Assembly: GCA_947650285.1 (NCBI GenBank)
Contig: CANTFL010000090.1
Span: 868,001 to 932,000 of the forward strand
DNA from: Hyaloperonospora brassicae
Lineage: Eukaryota > Oomycota > Peronosporomycetes > Peronosporales > Peronosporaceae
DNA: 64,000 nt
Direction of reading: 5' to 3'
Shown here: positions 48,111 to 61,108 of the stretch, piece after piece
Layout of the letters: every line of letters begins with the position of its first letter
Position numbering within the stretch: the stretch's first letter is position 1
Notes under the pieces: model-generated
What the model saw: only the letters and a program-made list of their open reading frames with translations
The model's database searches: none
Told to the model about the DNA's origin: nothing
Program-made: the position numbers and the translations under genes

Positions 48111-51100
48111 AACAGCATCGGCCGCGCAACTGCTCTGTTGTAAGAAAGCAGCGTTACCTCAAACAGCGCCAGAGCTACCTTTTGGTACGGGCTGAGTGAG
48201 AGCGCATGCTTTCGGATCGCTGGCGCCGTCGGCCTGACCTAGAAACAGATCTGGTGGGTTGGTTGTCCGTACGTAAACTACGCTCAGGACTCGGCGCGAC
48301 AGGCGGATAAATGAACAGCTGTGAACGACCACTGACCAGAGAAAGCGGAAGTTCAGCACAATCTCGTTCGACAGCTGCGACTTGTTGTTGCGACAAAGGA
48401 ACAACAGCATGGCGGGGGAGGGTACGATTGCACTTTCACGCCTCGCTACAGAGATGCATCCAAATAGTATACCTAATCGCAAGCCAGTGTGGTACAACGA
48501 GTAGGCGACACGAGCCATCTTCGGGTGTACTACAATGACCAAAAACTCTTGAGGATTCGTGTAACCCCGTAACGGCAGAATGCAGTCTGCTTCTCTCTTC
48601 CAGGTACCTTCGCACCATCAGTGGTCTACATAAGTAGACGATATAAGAAATGTCGCGTTTGCATTGCTAAACGACCAAGAAGGGTAATGAAGCACGCCAC
48701 TCTCTGCGTTTCCACGTTCGGCTGAACAACCGGTCCACGAACAGCCATATGGGGGACTGGACGTTGCAGAACAGATATCGTAGAGAAAGGATTCGACGAG
48801 CGGTTCTGGTTACGCCAAACGCCTTACTATGCGTTGCTTGATCATCTGCAACGTGACCGACATCGATCCGGTATGTGTGACACACTATTATTGTAATGAA
48901 ACAAATTTGCGCAGAATACACGAAGGTGCTCTAACAAGATTTTATCAGACAATGAAGATATTTTCAACTGTTCGGATCGGTGAATGTGCAAATCAATTAC
49001 AGGCTTGATATAATCTTGATTGTAACGTCAATCGACTGTTCATTTACATTTGGTGGTCGAGGCACCCGTTACTCGTTGTGCAAAAATATACGATGGTCCT
49101 TAGCTCGCTACCTCTTTTGCCTTTCCAAGCCTACTACTATACTTCTTTTGACTACGCCGTAGCAATTGCCATCGCTCATTAACGGTCGATATCCGGTCGA
49201 GGCTCTACTCCGACTGATATTAGAGGAAAAACGATTAAGCATTATACTTGTTGCATCTGCGATCCTGCTTGATCATGATGGTGAATGTTATTCGTTATTT
49301 CTCCCTTTACTGATCAAATGACGAAGGTAGAGTCTACATACACTGTAATAGATAAGTATACATCCCCTTCTCACTTACTGTATCCTATGATAGCTAGGCT
49401 ACGCTCGACTCCATTTTGACGAGGCTCGAGAGCAGGTGGCGGTTACTAAGCAGAATCTTCAATATGGTTTATGGTCTCTGTCTGTTCATGGTAGGTGCGC
49501 GGAAAGGTAATGACCTTGAGATTTATGTATTTTGTGACTAGTTGCCACGGCACATAGGTTTTTGATTCACCGCCGGTATTATGATCTCTGTGTTTCTAGA
49601 ACCGGGAGGAAGGCGGATTAATAACCGTGGAGGAGTGGTACGATTCACAGCAGCTGAGATGGTCTGCTTACAGCTGACATTCCATCCAACTGGACATCGG
49701 AAGCTGACGTTTATACATTTCTCTAAACATCTCTTTGCAAGCTGGGTCTGCTGCTCGAAAATTAAATCACATCTTGTGTACCCTTTGGTTGTTCTATGTC
49801 GGGCTCGTTGTATCTAATTTGGAAAACGTTGGTCTCGCTCAAGGCAAGATGTTGACTTGGACGATGCTGCATTTGTATCGTCATTTTTTAATAGGTAGAT
49901 TTAAGGTGCGATCGTGGTTAAAGTTACCAAGAAGTTCCAATTCAGAGGTGCTCCGGCCTATATGTGCTTGGTCGAAATAAGTATCACGTGATCGCACATG
50001 TTTATTTATTGTCTTGCTTGAAGTGATCTTTAACGGCAAATTCAATTTTGCAAAACTGGTCATTCCCAACAATTTAATTTGATTTGCTTCGTCCTTTGGA
50101 CTCAAATACAACATCATCTTCTTTACTCGTAAATAGAGTGATGAGCTATTTGACCTTGTCGATGCAGTCCTTGTATTCTTTGCTGCTCTATCTCATTTCA
50201 TTATATATACGTTTAGTAGACTTGAGTTGACCAAACTATAATCGGCATGAATTAGGGTCAATTATGTACGTGGTTTCAGTCGTTAGGTGAAACAATAGTC
50301 AGACCGTAAAAGACATTAATGTTAAGGATGTAAATATAAAAGAATTTAATAACTACATGCATGAAATTATACGGAAAAATACCGAAAAGTTTTTTTTATA
50401 CATTTCGCAATACGCAATTGCACACAAGAATCCACCTGAGGTATCGGGCCAAATTATGTTCGACGACCAGATTATTGCCGATAATCGGCAGTAGCCAATA
50501 CAACGAAAGAGCTGACAAATCTGAGCGATACGATTGTCTCGTTTATAAATGAGTTAGTTCATGGCCACCCACACGCGCCAATTACAGGTTGATCATATAT
50601 TGCAACGAAGAAAGATGAAGAAGAGGGAGGTCCATAGCCAAGACGATCTCGCGAATACTATCAGTGCTTGCGAGTGCTGTATCTCGTTGGACACCATTCG
50701 CAAATAATGTTTCACAATCCCGAAAAGTACGATCCGCCGCCGCGCTACCCAAAAGCGCTCTGGTGAGACAATAATAAGATAGGACCACCACCCGTTCTTT
50801 TCAGGAGATGTAAGAAGACCTCCAGACCTGAATAGTAGAAATGTAGCGAGAGGGACTCCTTGTTACTCGTCAAATGGTACTCAGCAAACCAAAAGAGACG
50901 TTAACGTTAATCGTATTTTACAGTCCGGCGCTATCGACTGGCATCCTGGGCGACGGATGGGTTTGGTGCTTAATTTTTCGTCACCCCAAGCTTTCACGTA
51001 TATTCCCTTTAGTGATTTCTCGCGCACGCAACCAAGTCAGCCAATAGAATCTCGACTATATCTGAATCAGCTGATTAAGCACGCGACTTTGCGCAAACTA

Positions 51101-54100
51101 GCCAGCGACTGCGTTTTGAATATGGACAATACCGGATATGGGTAAAAAATTAAAAATAGAAAAATTCATCGATGTGCGTGGGTCGATAAACGTCTGGACA
51201 AGGTGCATCGACAGGAGCTTCCATTAGACGCTAGTAGCCCGTTTTAGTGCCTTCGGATTGTGCCTTTCGCCACTTTTTCTGCTGTTAGGCTAACGGTTGA
51301 ATCGTGACTTCCTGAATTAGTGCTCCGTACATATTGCTTCTGTTGCCGTCGGTCCGGAGGGCTTTATAACCCATTCTATATTAGTATAGTGGCTGGAGCA
51401 CTTTGCATCAAGCATACCCAGCAGCGTCATTCGACCACTGCTACTTATCTACGACTTTTGCGCAAGCTTTTCTGGCAATAGGTCATTGATAAGGCGATCG
51501 AGATGAAGATCATTATACTTCTTCTTACTCTAAAATACACACACATTATCCATCCTTTAAAATGTCTCTTTAACCAGCACTTCAAGAAGAGCCTGCTTCG
51601 ATCCAAGGACCGCTTAATGACCAATGATGATGTGTCGAGTCTGACGTCGACACCAGCGATTTCATTATAATCAGGCGCGTGACAAAAGGTGTGATTGCCA
51701 AGCCAGATAATGTAAGATTTGGCTTTTCCAATGATTGCCTTTGACGAATCTCACCACCAAAAATGCGTGCACGTAGAAAAGTATACATCGATTGAGTTGT
51801 TTAAAAATGATATATACCAAGCAACCCGGTGTGGCTCACAGTACGACAAGAGATCCGTACGGGGGTAATATTCTTTTATAAGTCGTCGACGTAAGGCAAA
51901 GGAAATCGCGAGACAGTATATAATATTGATCGCATCATGACCCAATATCAGTTGTTACAGATTGAGTTATACAATTGGGTTTTGCATTTGATTTGTTGCG
52001 GCCATAAACTGAATCATTTGTGTATAAGTAAGTGTTTCTGCCACTTTAATTTGTTCCATTACTTTTCAATAATTTATTTTAAAAAAATATGGTTAGCTGC
52101 AACCGGTAGCAACGGTATTTATATTTCTATTGAGCTATTATAAAAAACATTTACGTTTAGCAAAGTCAGCATTTTAAAATAGGGAAGGCATACAATTTCC
52201 GGTCTTTCAGCGGTCTCTTAAGTTAAATAAATATACCATTATATATACATGCTCGTAAATGATACTCCTATAAACATATGATGACATTGAGCATTGTACT
52301 ACAATTATCATCGTATCTCGATTCTATGAATACGACATTATATACTTTAATTCTTGGTACATTATCGTAATTGAAAAGTGGATTACCGTTCAGATTTCGG
52401 GCAATGACATCAATATTTCCGTAAAAGCACATAATTGAAATCACGATTTAATCTATATTTTTCCACAGGTTTCTTTACTTTAATTGTTATGGTTAAACCA
52501 AACCTAACATATCTAAATAAAAGCATCACATTTGTGAACCTTGAGCACATGCACATAATTGCAAAACGATTTATACCATAAAATCTGACGCGACTGTGTC
52601 AAACCTTAAACAAAGTTATCTATACGGTGCTTTTTCGACATGTATTGATTCATGTAATTGTTGACAGCTATTAAATTAGACTTTTAGCGAATAATTAACA
52701 ATAGAGTATGATACAGATATACATGTTAGTTTGTAATCAGAATAAATGTGAATTCGAATTGGGAGCTAGCCAAATAATGGCAGTATTCGAATGCCGGAAT
52801 ATTACTTCCGCCATCGGCTGAAATAGGATTAATTCTACCATCAGCGCGATAGAACTTGACTATATGTATCCGTAATCATGTATTTGTACGGTGACGGTCC
52901 ACCATTGGTCGTTTAAATTCGACTAACGATTAGTCATGTAAATTTAAGCACATCTTGTCCTTGATTTGAGCAGTAGGTCTCGCCATTATAAAATTTATAC
53001 AGAACTATATTTATTTATTAATGAGTCACATTATATACATCTGGTTGGGTAGTGCTATAATCTGTCGATCCAAATTGTTGACTTCTACACAAGCCATCAA
53101 AATATGTTATGAAAGTGCTGAAATGATGCACGATTCTTGATAGAAAGGAAAGAAGGGAACGTCTTGTTATACAATTCAAATCGTTAATAGTTGAAAAATA
53201 TGTTAACCATATAGGAAGTATACGAAACCTGTACAATTTTTGATATCGATTATTATCTAAGTATTTAAAGAAGTGTCAGGCCAAAAATGAGGTGAAAAAA
53301 CTGAGCATGGCGTATTTTATACGACAACACATTATACATATTGAGATTGTGGCTGCCAACACATATTGTTGACCTTTTGGCTCTCCGTTCATTTTGCTAA
53401 TATGTTTTTCTGATACACATAGATAGTGCGTATGTGTATTTTTATACTAGTCGACTAGTATTGTAATGGCACATGTCTCTTTTTAAATACAAGCATGAAC
53501 TTTATATTTTGCTAATAATTGCTGACTTAAAAAGTCATATAAACAGACATGAGGTGGCCAGTGTAATAAAACGCGCATCAAGATCTTTATCTTTTCCTCA
53601 CAAAGAAATATATGTTTGTACCATCAGAATCAATCTTAAATTTAGCTTAATCAAATGGGCGCTTAATTGTTGGATGACGACCAGCATGTCCATAGAATTT
53701 ATTTCTCGACCTGTACATTCTTTTTTTCAAGCAGTCAAAATAGCAAAAGTTTATACGCCTCCAAGATTTTAAAAAAGCTTGGTCGAAATATGTCCATCAA
53801 TCATATAGATTTATCCAACTATTACAATTATTACCCTTGATGCAATTTACATGTGTTAGAATACATTTAATATAAGTTGGATTTAGTTAATGCACTATGA
53901 TCGGATACGATAAATACATATCTTTTGTTCGTAAGTTGTAGAACATCATGAACATTAAGTTCGAAGCCAAGAGAAAATGCACTAAATATATGGCTGGTAG
54001 GTACCCGTGTCGAATGCTCGCAGTGGGCAGTACTATACGGACGACAGAGATAGGTCAAACGATTAGAATTGTAAAATTATTGGGTTCCATTGTTACCCCA

Positions 54101-56577
54101 TATACATTTGTAATATTTAAATGGTCTGAAGACTCAATCGACCGTTTTCTCCATAGTGTAATAAGGGGTGTAAATTTTAAACGAGTTTGAAAAATTACTG
54201 TCTCTGTACTTGCAGACTACCGATTATAGACTTTAAACCGCCACGAACTTAATGTTTACGAAAGCATGCGCAAAGATCCCCTCCAACATACCTAACTGTA
54301 TCTATTTATCTCACCTCTACGCTTCCCTATTCTATATATATAAGTTTTAACGACAAATAAAGCAAAGAATTCAAAAGTCTTAAGATAAAAATAGCTTTCC
54401 TACCACATACGCTTTGGATGCGTTCGTACTAAAACTTGTCGGACACACTCTATTTATAAGCTTAATATAAATATCGAAAGTTCTGATGTTTTAAATCTGG
54501 AAGTCGGTGACCTGATCGACATAACTCATTTGCTTTATTAAGAAACATTGATGCGGGCATTCGATATCTCAATAATATTTAATGATCTACATATTACAAA
54601 CATCACAAAAAACATAAAACATTACATATATTATAACTTCCAAATCGTAGTCATCACATCGGTGGACCTAAACAACCTACTACGCATCCATCACATGAGC
54701 GTAATATCATATTTATGTGCTGAGAGCAATGCATATTGACCCTGATGCAGATTTATACTTATTACTGTAAGGCGGAAGTAGGTGTCTTTGCTTAAGAAGC
54801 ATATTTTCATAATAATCGATCGCCCGTCCAAATATATGAAAACCATAATCAAAGGGCTGTAAAATATCGTCATTTTGATTAAACCATTAGCGCATGGTTA
54901 AAAAAATTTAATAGCGTGGTCGCATGCTAAATATGACGACGTCACTGTCCAGTTAACATACCCTTTTAATATCATTTGCGTCTTTAAGAAAATTTCAGTA
55001 TTTTTCAAATGAAGTTATATATAGGGTTTATGACCAACATCTAACAGCATCGCACAATCACTTACTTCATATTATCTAATACGTAATTTCTTTTGTGCAG
55101 AACGCCTACAAACTATTTATTTTTCCGTTAAAAATGTATCGGTAGACCAGAAGGTTTAATTTTTTTTACTATTTTTTATAAATTATGAAAAATAATTGAA
55201 TAACAGTATTGATTGACACAATAAATTTTTGAACGAGTGCTCGATGACTATAAATCTTGAGAAGTAGATTTTCTTACATCAACGCTAAGAATATTTTTTA
55301 CACATAGGCTAAGGTATAGTGGTTTACCTGTGCCATGACCAAGCAACCAGCTATGGGCTGCCGTACTTAGTTTTGTGCATGTAAGAATTGCGTTGATAAA
55401 CTGGATGTGCCGGCCGGGTATAAGAATTATATTTCGAAACGTTTTAGTGTTGCTTGTTTTGTTAAACATTTTTGAGACCTCAGTGGAGGAATTACCTCTT
55501 AAATCCAACGATCATTTTTATGTCTTGACCATGTTGCAGGTTGGGATAATTTAAAAACTGTTAATATTGTCCTCACTATAATTTATTCTACCCGTTTGCA
55601 GTAAGCCTATAAGAAGCTTTTGATTTCATTTCAGTAATTAAAAGTTTAATTTTCTAGTACTAACATTAAAGCTATGTCACCATACACCTTTATGTAACTG
55701 TGTTGCTAAAAACTCACTTTATAGCACTGATATTATTAAAAGCAATTAAATCAATATTAATATTATTAGCTTCACGATTGTGACAATCGGGGATCAAGAT
55801 GGTCTAGTCGAATTGCTGAATAATTATCTAGGTATTAAATATCCAGTTCATATATGAATAAACTATCATTAAAGTATAAATAGATTTCTGATCACTTTTT
55901 TTGTTATACAAGATAATCTGATAAACGTAAAAATTTACTCATCGAAACAAAAAGTAAATGGTTTTACAAATTTATAATTTATGGACGAGAGAATGCTACA
56001 ATATCATATAATTTTTAAATTATAAATATATAAATTAATTATATTGACATAAGCCTTTATACCTATTTTACAGTGCGTATTGTAAATAGTTTTTTTTCTT
56101 CAAATTCAATATATCTATATCGTATAACCCCCCGAATTTGCATAAAACTATTCATTATATCTATATTAAGTACTTCTTATTTAAAACATTTTATTATAGA
56201 TTAGGAATCCGCATAGCGTCCATATCCATATTCTTCTGATTATAATTTTAATGACATGTATCATCTGTACGTATATTATGCTTTTTTGAATATTAGTTTA
56301 TATCTTAAATTTTTTATGATTTGTCCTGCATATTGGTCGTTTTCGATATATTTGCAATGCATCTTCATATTAGGCTTCAACCGGTATTGCAGCAGCCCTG
56401 ACTGTACTTTATTTCCTTTTGCATTCGTCTTGGTATTTGCAATTATTCTACTATTCTTAAGCCATTATATCTTTACATTTTTTGTATAAATTGTATGATT
56501 GGTGAAAATCTGATTGAAATACGAAGTTAATTTGTTCTTTTTCCTTTTAAATGTTAAAAATTTCCGTATAGATAAAT
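48111..56577. other. Gene-poor region, nothing identified
   Basis: 48.1-51.9 kb has medium GC with short frames on both strands (for example 48159-48542 minus, 127 codons, and 50582-50791 minus) but no recognised motif. It may contain unrecognised transposon remains. 51.9-56.5 kb is AT-rich with no coding signal. No tRNA, rRNA or clear repeat was seen before the SINE. Confidence 0.4.
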
Positions 56578-56593
56578 CCAATATAAGAGGAAA
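56578..56593 (+). repeat. Left target-site duplication of SINE
   Basis: CCAATATAAGAGGAAA, 16 bp, repeated exactly at 56767-56782 on the other side of the tRNA-like insertion. Confidence 0.85.
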
Positions 56594-56766
56594 AAGGGTG
56601 GTCCCCTGGTGTAGTGGTTCAGTACGCTAACGATAAAGACTCTGATTGCCGGTTCGAGCCCCCTGGGGACGAAAATCGAGTAATTCGGAATCGACGAATA
56701 GCCGAACTATCCAACCGAATAACCTCTGGGCGATGATGTCTAAACAGTATAATGAGACGAATTCAC
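56594..56766 (+). mobile_element. tRNA-derived SINE
   Basis: A 173-bp insertion lies between perfect 16-bp direct repeats. Its 5' part is tRNA-like: box A TGGTGTAGTGG at 56607-56617 and box B GGTTCGAGCCC at 56651-56661, both full matches to the RNA polymerase III internal promoter consensus at normal tRNA spacing. A 6-bp acceptor-like stem (56601-56606 with 56665-56670) and a D-stem (56609-56612 with 56624-56627) form, but the T-stem has two C:C clashes and no anticodon stem can form. It is therefore not a working tRNA. The arm GACTCTGATT resembles a glutamine tRNA anticodon loop. About 95 bp of unrelated body follow the tRNA head, and the 3' end has no poly(A). Mobilisation would depend on a LINE partner. 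The perfect duplications imply a fairly recent insertion. Confidence 0.85.
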
Positions 56767-56782
56767 CCAATATAAGAGGAAA
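56767..56782 (+). repeat. Right target-site duplication of SINE
   Basis: Exact second copy of the 16-bp sequence at 56578-56593. Confidence 0.85.
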
Positions 56783-57955
56783 TCTATTTATAAGGTGCGT
56801 AGATAAGATAACAAAATGGCGGTTTATATGTTGTGATAGATATTAGGTAGTAAGAGCAAAATGTAATCGTAATACTATATTAGTTACAAGATGACAACGA
56901 CAACACTGGATTTTTTCCTGAATCCATGTACTGAGTTCCTTGATTAAGTTTTAACTTTTCGGCTGATAAAGAGGCATATATGCAATGTAGCAAAATCAAC
57001 ACAAACCTTTTTGGACATTTGGTTTATCTCGGGTACGGAGTATTTAGAATGTTTTTTTTACCAAACTAGCACAATACCTTTTCAACATGTTGAAATTAAG
57101 GATAGATACACGAGAACGATGCAAGTATTCAGCCTATTTTATTTAATTAGCTATTAGCACTGACAAAAAGATGATAGAGTATAATATTTATGCTTAGACC
57201 CCTCATTTTCCTACCCAAAATTAAATATTTTTGCGCGATGTCAAACCCCGAAAGTAAAACATCTTTATTTTTTCGACCAGAAGTCTCTTAGGTATTTTGC
57301 GGAGGTGTCTTCAAATCAACGACCTAGTAGTTATCGTTATATGTTCGTAGGTGAAAAACTGGCTAATTTGGTTTAGTTCGTGCTAGGCTACGAGTCGTTA
57401 GTAATTTCAGTAGCTAGCAAAATAAATTCTGTATACAGATGGTTTTCTGAGTTCATTCGAGGGCACCGAGGTGCCAGTTTTAGAAGTATATTTATGAAGT
57501 AGCTACGTGCTCACCAAGAAAGCTTTAGATTACGCAATTTGGTGTGGGTATACGTGTGTGTGATGTTAAAGATTCTAAGATCAGATACTTTATTTGTATA
57601 AGTAGTTAAGTATATATTGATCGACAATTGAAGCAAACTAAATAAGTACCGTTCCACATGAATGTAAAAAATTGATGTTTATGTCGACAAATTCGATTTA
57701 TCATGATTTAAAGCGATTATGTCATGAAGACGCTAACTAGGTTAGCAGACTTTAATTTATGGGGTACCCATCGATAAGGGGTATCACACGATTCACGAGA
57801 GATTGAGTTTATGAGCACTAATGTTGTTGCTAAATTTCTGAGGGGTTGGCAATTTCGTATTATCTATATAATTTTAACGTTGTTCATAGACGCTTTTGTG
57901 AAGTAAGTGCAAAATTCATAAATTATTTATTTGCAAAGTTTATTATTAATAAATT
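56783..57955. other. No identifiable gene
   Basis: AT-rich sequence between the SINE and the MULE inverted repeat. The outer limit of the MULE may lie inside this stretch, because the inverted-repeat similarity fades rather than stopping sharply near 57956. Confidence 0.4.
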
Positions 57956-58022
57956 AAGGGAATTGCCAAATATACACTCCTTTTCATTAGATTCACGCCC
58001 TTCCTTGAAAATCTTATATATA
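57956..58022 (+). repeat. Left inverted repeat of MULE
   Basis: Pairs with 61042-61108 in reverse complement, 57 of 67 bases matching without gaps, including the runs ACACTCCTTTTC and AAAATCTTATATATA. Weak similarity may continue outward. Confidence 0.8.
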
Positions 58023-58185
58023 AAATCCCTATTCATTTTAAGATTTAATTTCTGACAAAGGTATTAATTAATTATCTAGGCCATTGATTAGCAAGTAATA
58101 CGTAAGAAATACATAATATACTACTCACGACTGTAGTCTAGCTCCTTCAGCATTTACTGACAGGTCACCACGCAATTACATGCTT

Positions 58186-60135
58186 CCTCCTCCCGAGGTT
58201 GAAATGCCAGTCGGGAGCAACTTATGTATACAGGTGAAGACGCTCACACGTGGTTAAGGCTATGCTGTTACGATTAAAATTTCGATTGCAGGAAAGCGTG
58301 CCCACCTTAAATGTGATCGAATTGCCGTACACGTACCAACGGTTATAAAAAAGCGCCAACGCCAGACCAGCTCACGCCAAATTGATTGCCTATTCTTTTA
58401 AATGGAAATTTTTTCCAAAAAAAGGGGTAATTGAAAGTCAAACGTGATGAATGGATGCCACAATCACGAGCCGTCACTCCATCCGTCTGGTCGCTCGACT
58501 CATAGGAAGCCAAATGGCGAGCAGGCCGATACTGTCAGAAATATGACATTAGCTGGTGTTTAACCGTTAGGGATTCTTTCATCCCTTCTTATGGAGAATG
58601 ACGGTGCCCTAGCAAACCTCTTTACAATGTACAATGAGCGTACGATACTTTGAAAGGACAAGCTAAATGGAAGTACACCAATTCAAGCCCTTTTTTATGA
58701 TTTGCAAGCAAGCAATTTTACGACCGTCACAGATGTGATGATGAAGGAGCAATAACGTCCCTTTATTCGCGCACAAATAAAGTATTCGGCTTGCCTTCCG
58801 ATACCTTCATGTGGTGCTTATGGACTGCACATACAAGAAAAACAAGTACCGACTCCCCTTACTTCACATTGTTGGTATGACAAGCTTCAATAGCCAATTT
58901 TTGGTTGGCTTCTGCTTTCTTAAACTATAGAAGCAAAACGGTTACATATGGGCATTATCAAAACTTGTAGTCATCCTAATACCAAAGACACGCCCAGCCG
59001 TGATTGTGACAGACCGTGAACTGTCGCTGATGGCAGCTATCAAAAAGGAATTCCCATCTTCATCACACATGCTGTGCACATGACACATCAATAAAAACGT
59101 CATTTTCAAATGCAAAATACAATTAGAGACGAGAGAGCAATATAAATAATTTCTTCAGCAGTGGAATAATCTGGTGGCTGCTAACACGGCAGTGGAATGT
59201 AAAAAACAGTGGAAAGAGCTGTTAAACCTTATTGACATGAAGTCTAAAGTTCTTAAATACCTCCTCAATACGTGGTTTATATACAAGGATCAATTTGTAA
59301 ATGCCTGTACCTCATGTATCTCCATTCGGGCAACAAAGCTACATCACTAGTGGAAGGCGCCCATGCGTCCATAAACATTTCTGCAAGTATCAACAGGGGA
59401 CTTGCAATCGGTGCTCAGAAAAATGAATCTTGCAATTGAGCATCAAGTTAGAACCGAAGAAACACATCGCAGCAGAGACAATTTTCTTCACCTAACCGCG
59501 TTACCGTCACCTTTCACTTCAGTATACGGGATCATTTTAGCCTTTGCACTCAAAAACTGTCTTGATCAATTCAATAGGAATAAAAAAGAAAAAGCTTGTT
59601 GTACAATGGTTTTCACCTCTACAATGGGCATCCCTTGTGATCACAAGCTAAAAGAAGTGGAGAACAGCAAGCGTGCACTGGGGATAAACGAGAATCATGA
59701 GCAATGGCATCTGGATTGGAGACGCGACGTAACGGTATGACAGTTACTTTATAGTGTGTGTATCTGACTTACGCTGACTGATGTAGTTAAAATTTTTGAT
59801 CGAAAGCAAGCGGTGAAGTTGAAGCAATCAACGTTAAATGGAATATGCTTAAAAAGAAGTTTAGGGAACTACTAGATGACCAAGTGAAGGTTCTTTTTGC
59901 CTAAGTCACCCAACTGTTGGAAGGCCGCAGCACTGTGGTGGAGCTGAAAGATCCGATGGTGCAGACTGAAACTCGTGATCGTCCCTCTGACTCCCGTATT
60001 CTTCCAAAAAGCAGCACAAAACGAGACTTGTCCAAGTTCGGACATGTTCAGAAGGCAGATTATCAACACCTAAGGAAATGTGGGTGCTGCGGTCAACCAG
60101 GTCACTACAAACGAACTTGCCAGTTTCAAAAGTGA
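58186..60135 (+). pseudogene. MULE/FAR1-like transposase remnant
   Basis: Plus-strand pieces in order. A FAR1-type DNA-binding region comes first: PPPEVEMPVGSN, GYAVTIK, HLKCDR, RQRQTSSRQIDC and CHNHEPS. MULE domain blocks follow: RNMTLAGV, NERTIL.KDKLNG, TPIQALFYDLQASNFT, then in shifted frames MDCTYKKNKYRLPLLHIVGMTSFN, TDRELSLMAAIKKEFPSSSHMLCT and INKNVIFKC. Then come KQWKELLNLIDMKSKVLKYL, VEGAHASI and LQSVLRKMNLAIEHQVR (in the intact 59402-59740 frame). A SWIM-like C...GIPCDH follows, and finally a CCHC knuckle C-x2-C-x4-H-x4-C near 60085-60120 before the stop at 60135. MULE transposases excise and reinsert the element using the inverted repeats. Many stops and frameshifts make it inactive. 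Family identity is clear from block order; the exact MULE subfamily is not. Confidence 0.85.
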
Positions 60136-60689
60136 TCAGAGATTGAAGACTAATATGCAAATTTTTATAGCAAATCATAATTTCTTAATGTTGATCAGTT
60201 ATCGATTGTCATACTATCTTCTACCGTGCGTGTATGTATTTTTACGCTTGGACACGGTGAAGCAAAATGGAATTCGCCAAGTCTTCAAAACACAATGTAG
60301 CTTTTGATGGAGAACACATTGGTCAAAAGTATGTTTACCAAGAAATTTCTGACCCCAATATTATCCACCAGATCACCTCTAATCTAATTAGACTTTCAAG
60401 AAATGCACGAGCTAGCTAATTTGAAACTGCATATAGTAGCTAAAAATATTATACCGAGTCAGGGTACCGGACGCAATGGGTGCATGTTTGTCTTGTGCTA
60501 TTCATGACTTCCGAGCGTTATACTGCACTCAGCACACGATTGCTTCATGTCAGTTCTCATTTTTCATTTGTCGCATCCTACTCTAAGCACTCTTAACTTT
60601 GTCTTGGAGCACGCACGATTACGCTGCGTAATCATGTGACTATACAAGACGAGCAGGCCTGGTATGTAAACCACGAGCACGAGGATGAC

Positions 60690-60804
60690 CACACCAACAC
60701 CAACAACAATAACACCAACACCAACACCAACATCACCACCAACAACAACAACACCACCAACCCAAAACGAACAACGCAACACCACCACCACCACCACCAC
60801 CACC

Positions 60805-60864
<60 letters not shown>

Positions 60865-60885
60865 AACAACAACAATAACAACAAT

Positions 60886-60919
<34 letters not shown>
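60690..60919 (+). repeat. CAC/CAA trinucleotide microsatellite
   Basis: It begins with irregular ACC/AAC units (60690-60777), continues with about 13 ACC units (60780-60819) and then about 33 AAC units with a few AAT interruptions (60820-60919). In translation it gives polyT/polyH or polyN/polyQ frames and, on the reverse, polyL/polyV. These are products of the repeat, not genes. It lies inside the MULE, between the transposase and the right inverted repeat. Confidence 0.95.
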
Positions 60920-61041
60920 CCGTGGGCTTGGACCTTTTTGTCTATATCGTTTCCAGCAACTACAGCAGCGCGCAAGATGTCGCCCGTAGCCAAGTGGCAG
61001 AGAAAGTACTCGTCTTTGTCTAACGGTGATTGCGTACCTTG

Positions 61042-61108
61042 TATATATAAGATTTTGAAGAAAGGGTGTGAATCTAAGGAAAAGGAGTGTGAATTCATCA
61101 ATTCCCTA
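61042..61108 (-). repeat. Right inverted repeat of MULE
   Basis: Reverse complement matches 57956-58022 at 57 of 67 bases. It starts immediately inside TATATATAAG and ends near ATTCCCTA. Confidence 0.8.

Larger units (their letters stand above)
57956..61108 (+). mobile_element. MULE-type DNA transposon, decayed
   Basis: An element of about 3.15 kb or more is bounded by inverted repeats (57956-58022 and 61042-61108, 57 of 67 positions identical). It contains a plus-strand transposase remnant with FAR1-like DNA-binding, MULE catalytic, SWIM and zinc-knuckle features, followed by a long CAC/CAA microsatellite. True ends and the expected 8-11 bp target-site duplication were not found, so the element may extend outwards on either side. 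It cannot mobilise itself. Confidence 0.78.

Noticed and set aside
48558..48576. LTR terminus, because CGTGTAACCCCGT matches the end of family A
   Set aside because: Only about 13 bases match and neither flank aligns to the LTR, so chance cannot be excluded.
56600..56671. Functional tRNA gene (glutamine-like)
   Set aside because: Box A and box B are perfect, but the T-stem has two C:C mismatches, no anticodon stem forms, and the sequence lies inside a target-site duplication. It is the head of a SINE.
60564..60920. Minus-strand 118-codon frame starting with polyleucine and polyvaline
   Set aside because: Translation of the same microsatellite on the other strand, not a membrane protein.
60685..61023. 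Plus-strand 112-codon frame with a long polyN run
   Set aside because: It is a direct product of the AAC microsatellite; the non-repeat ends show no coding features.
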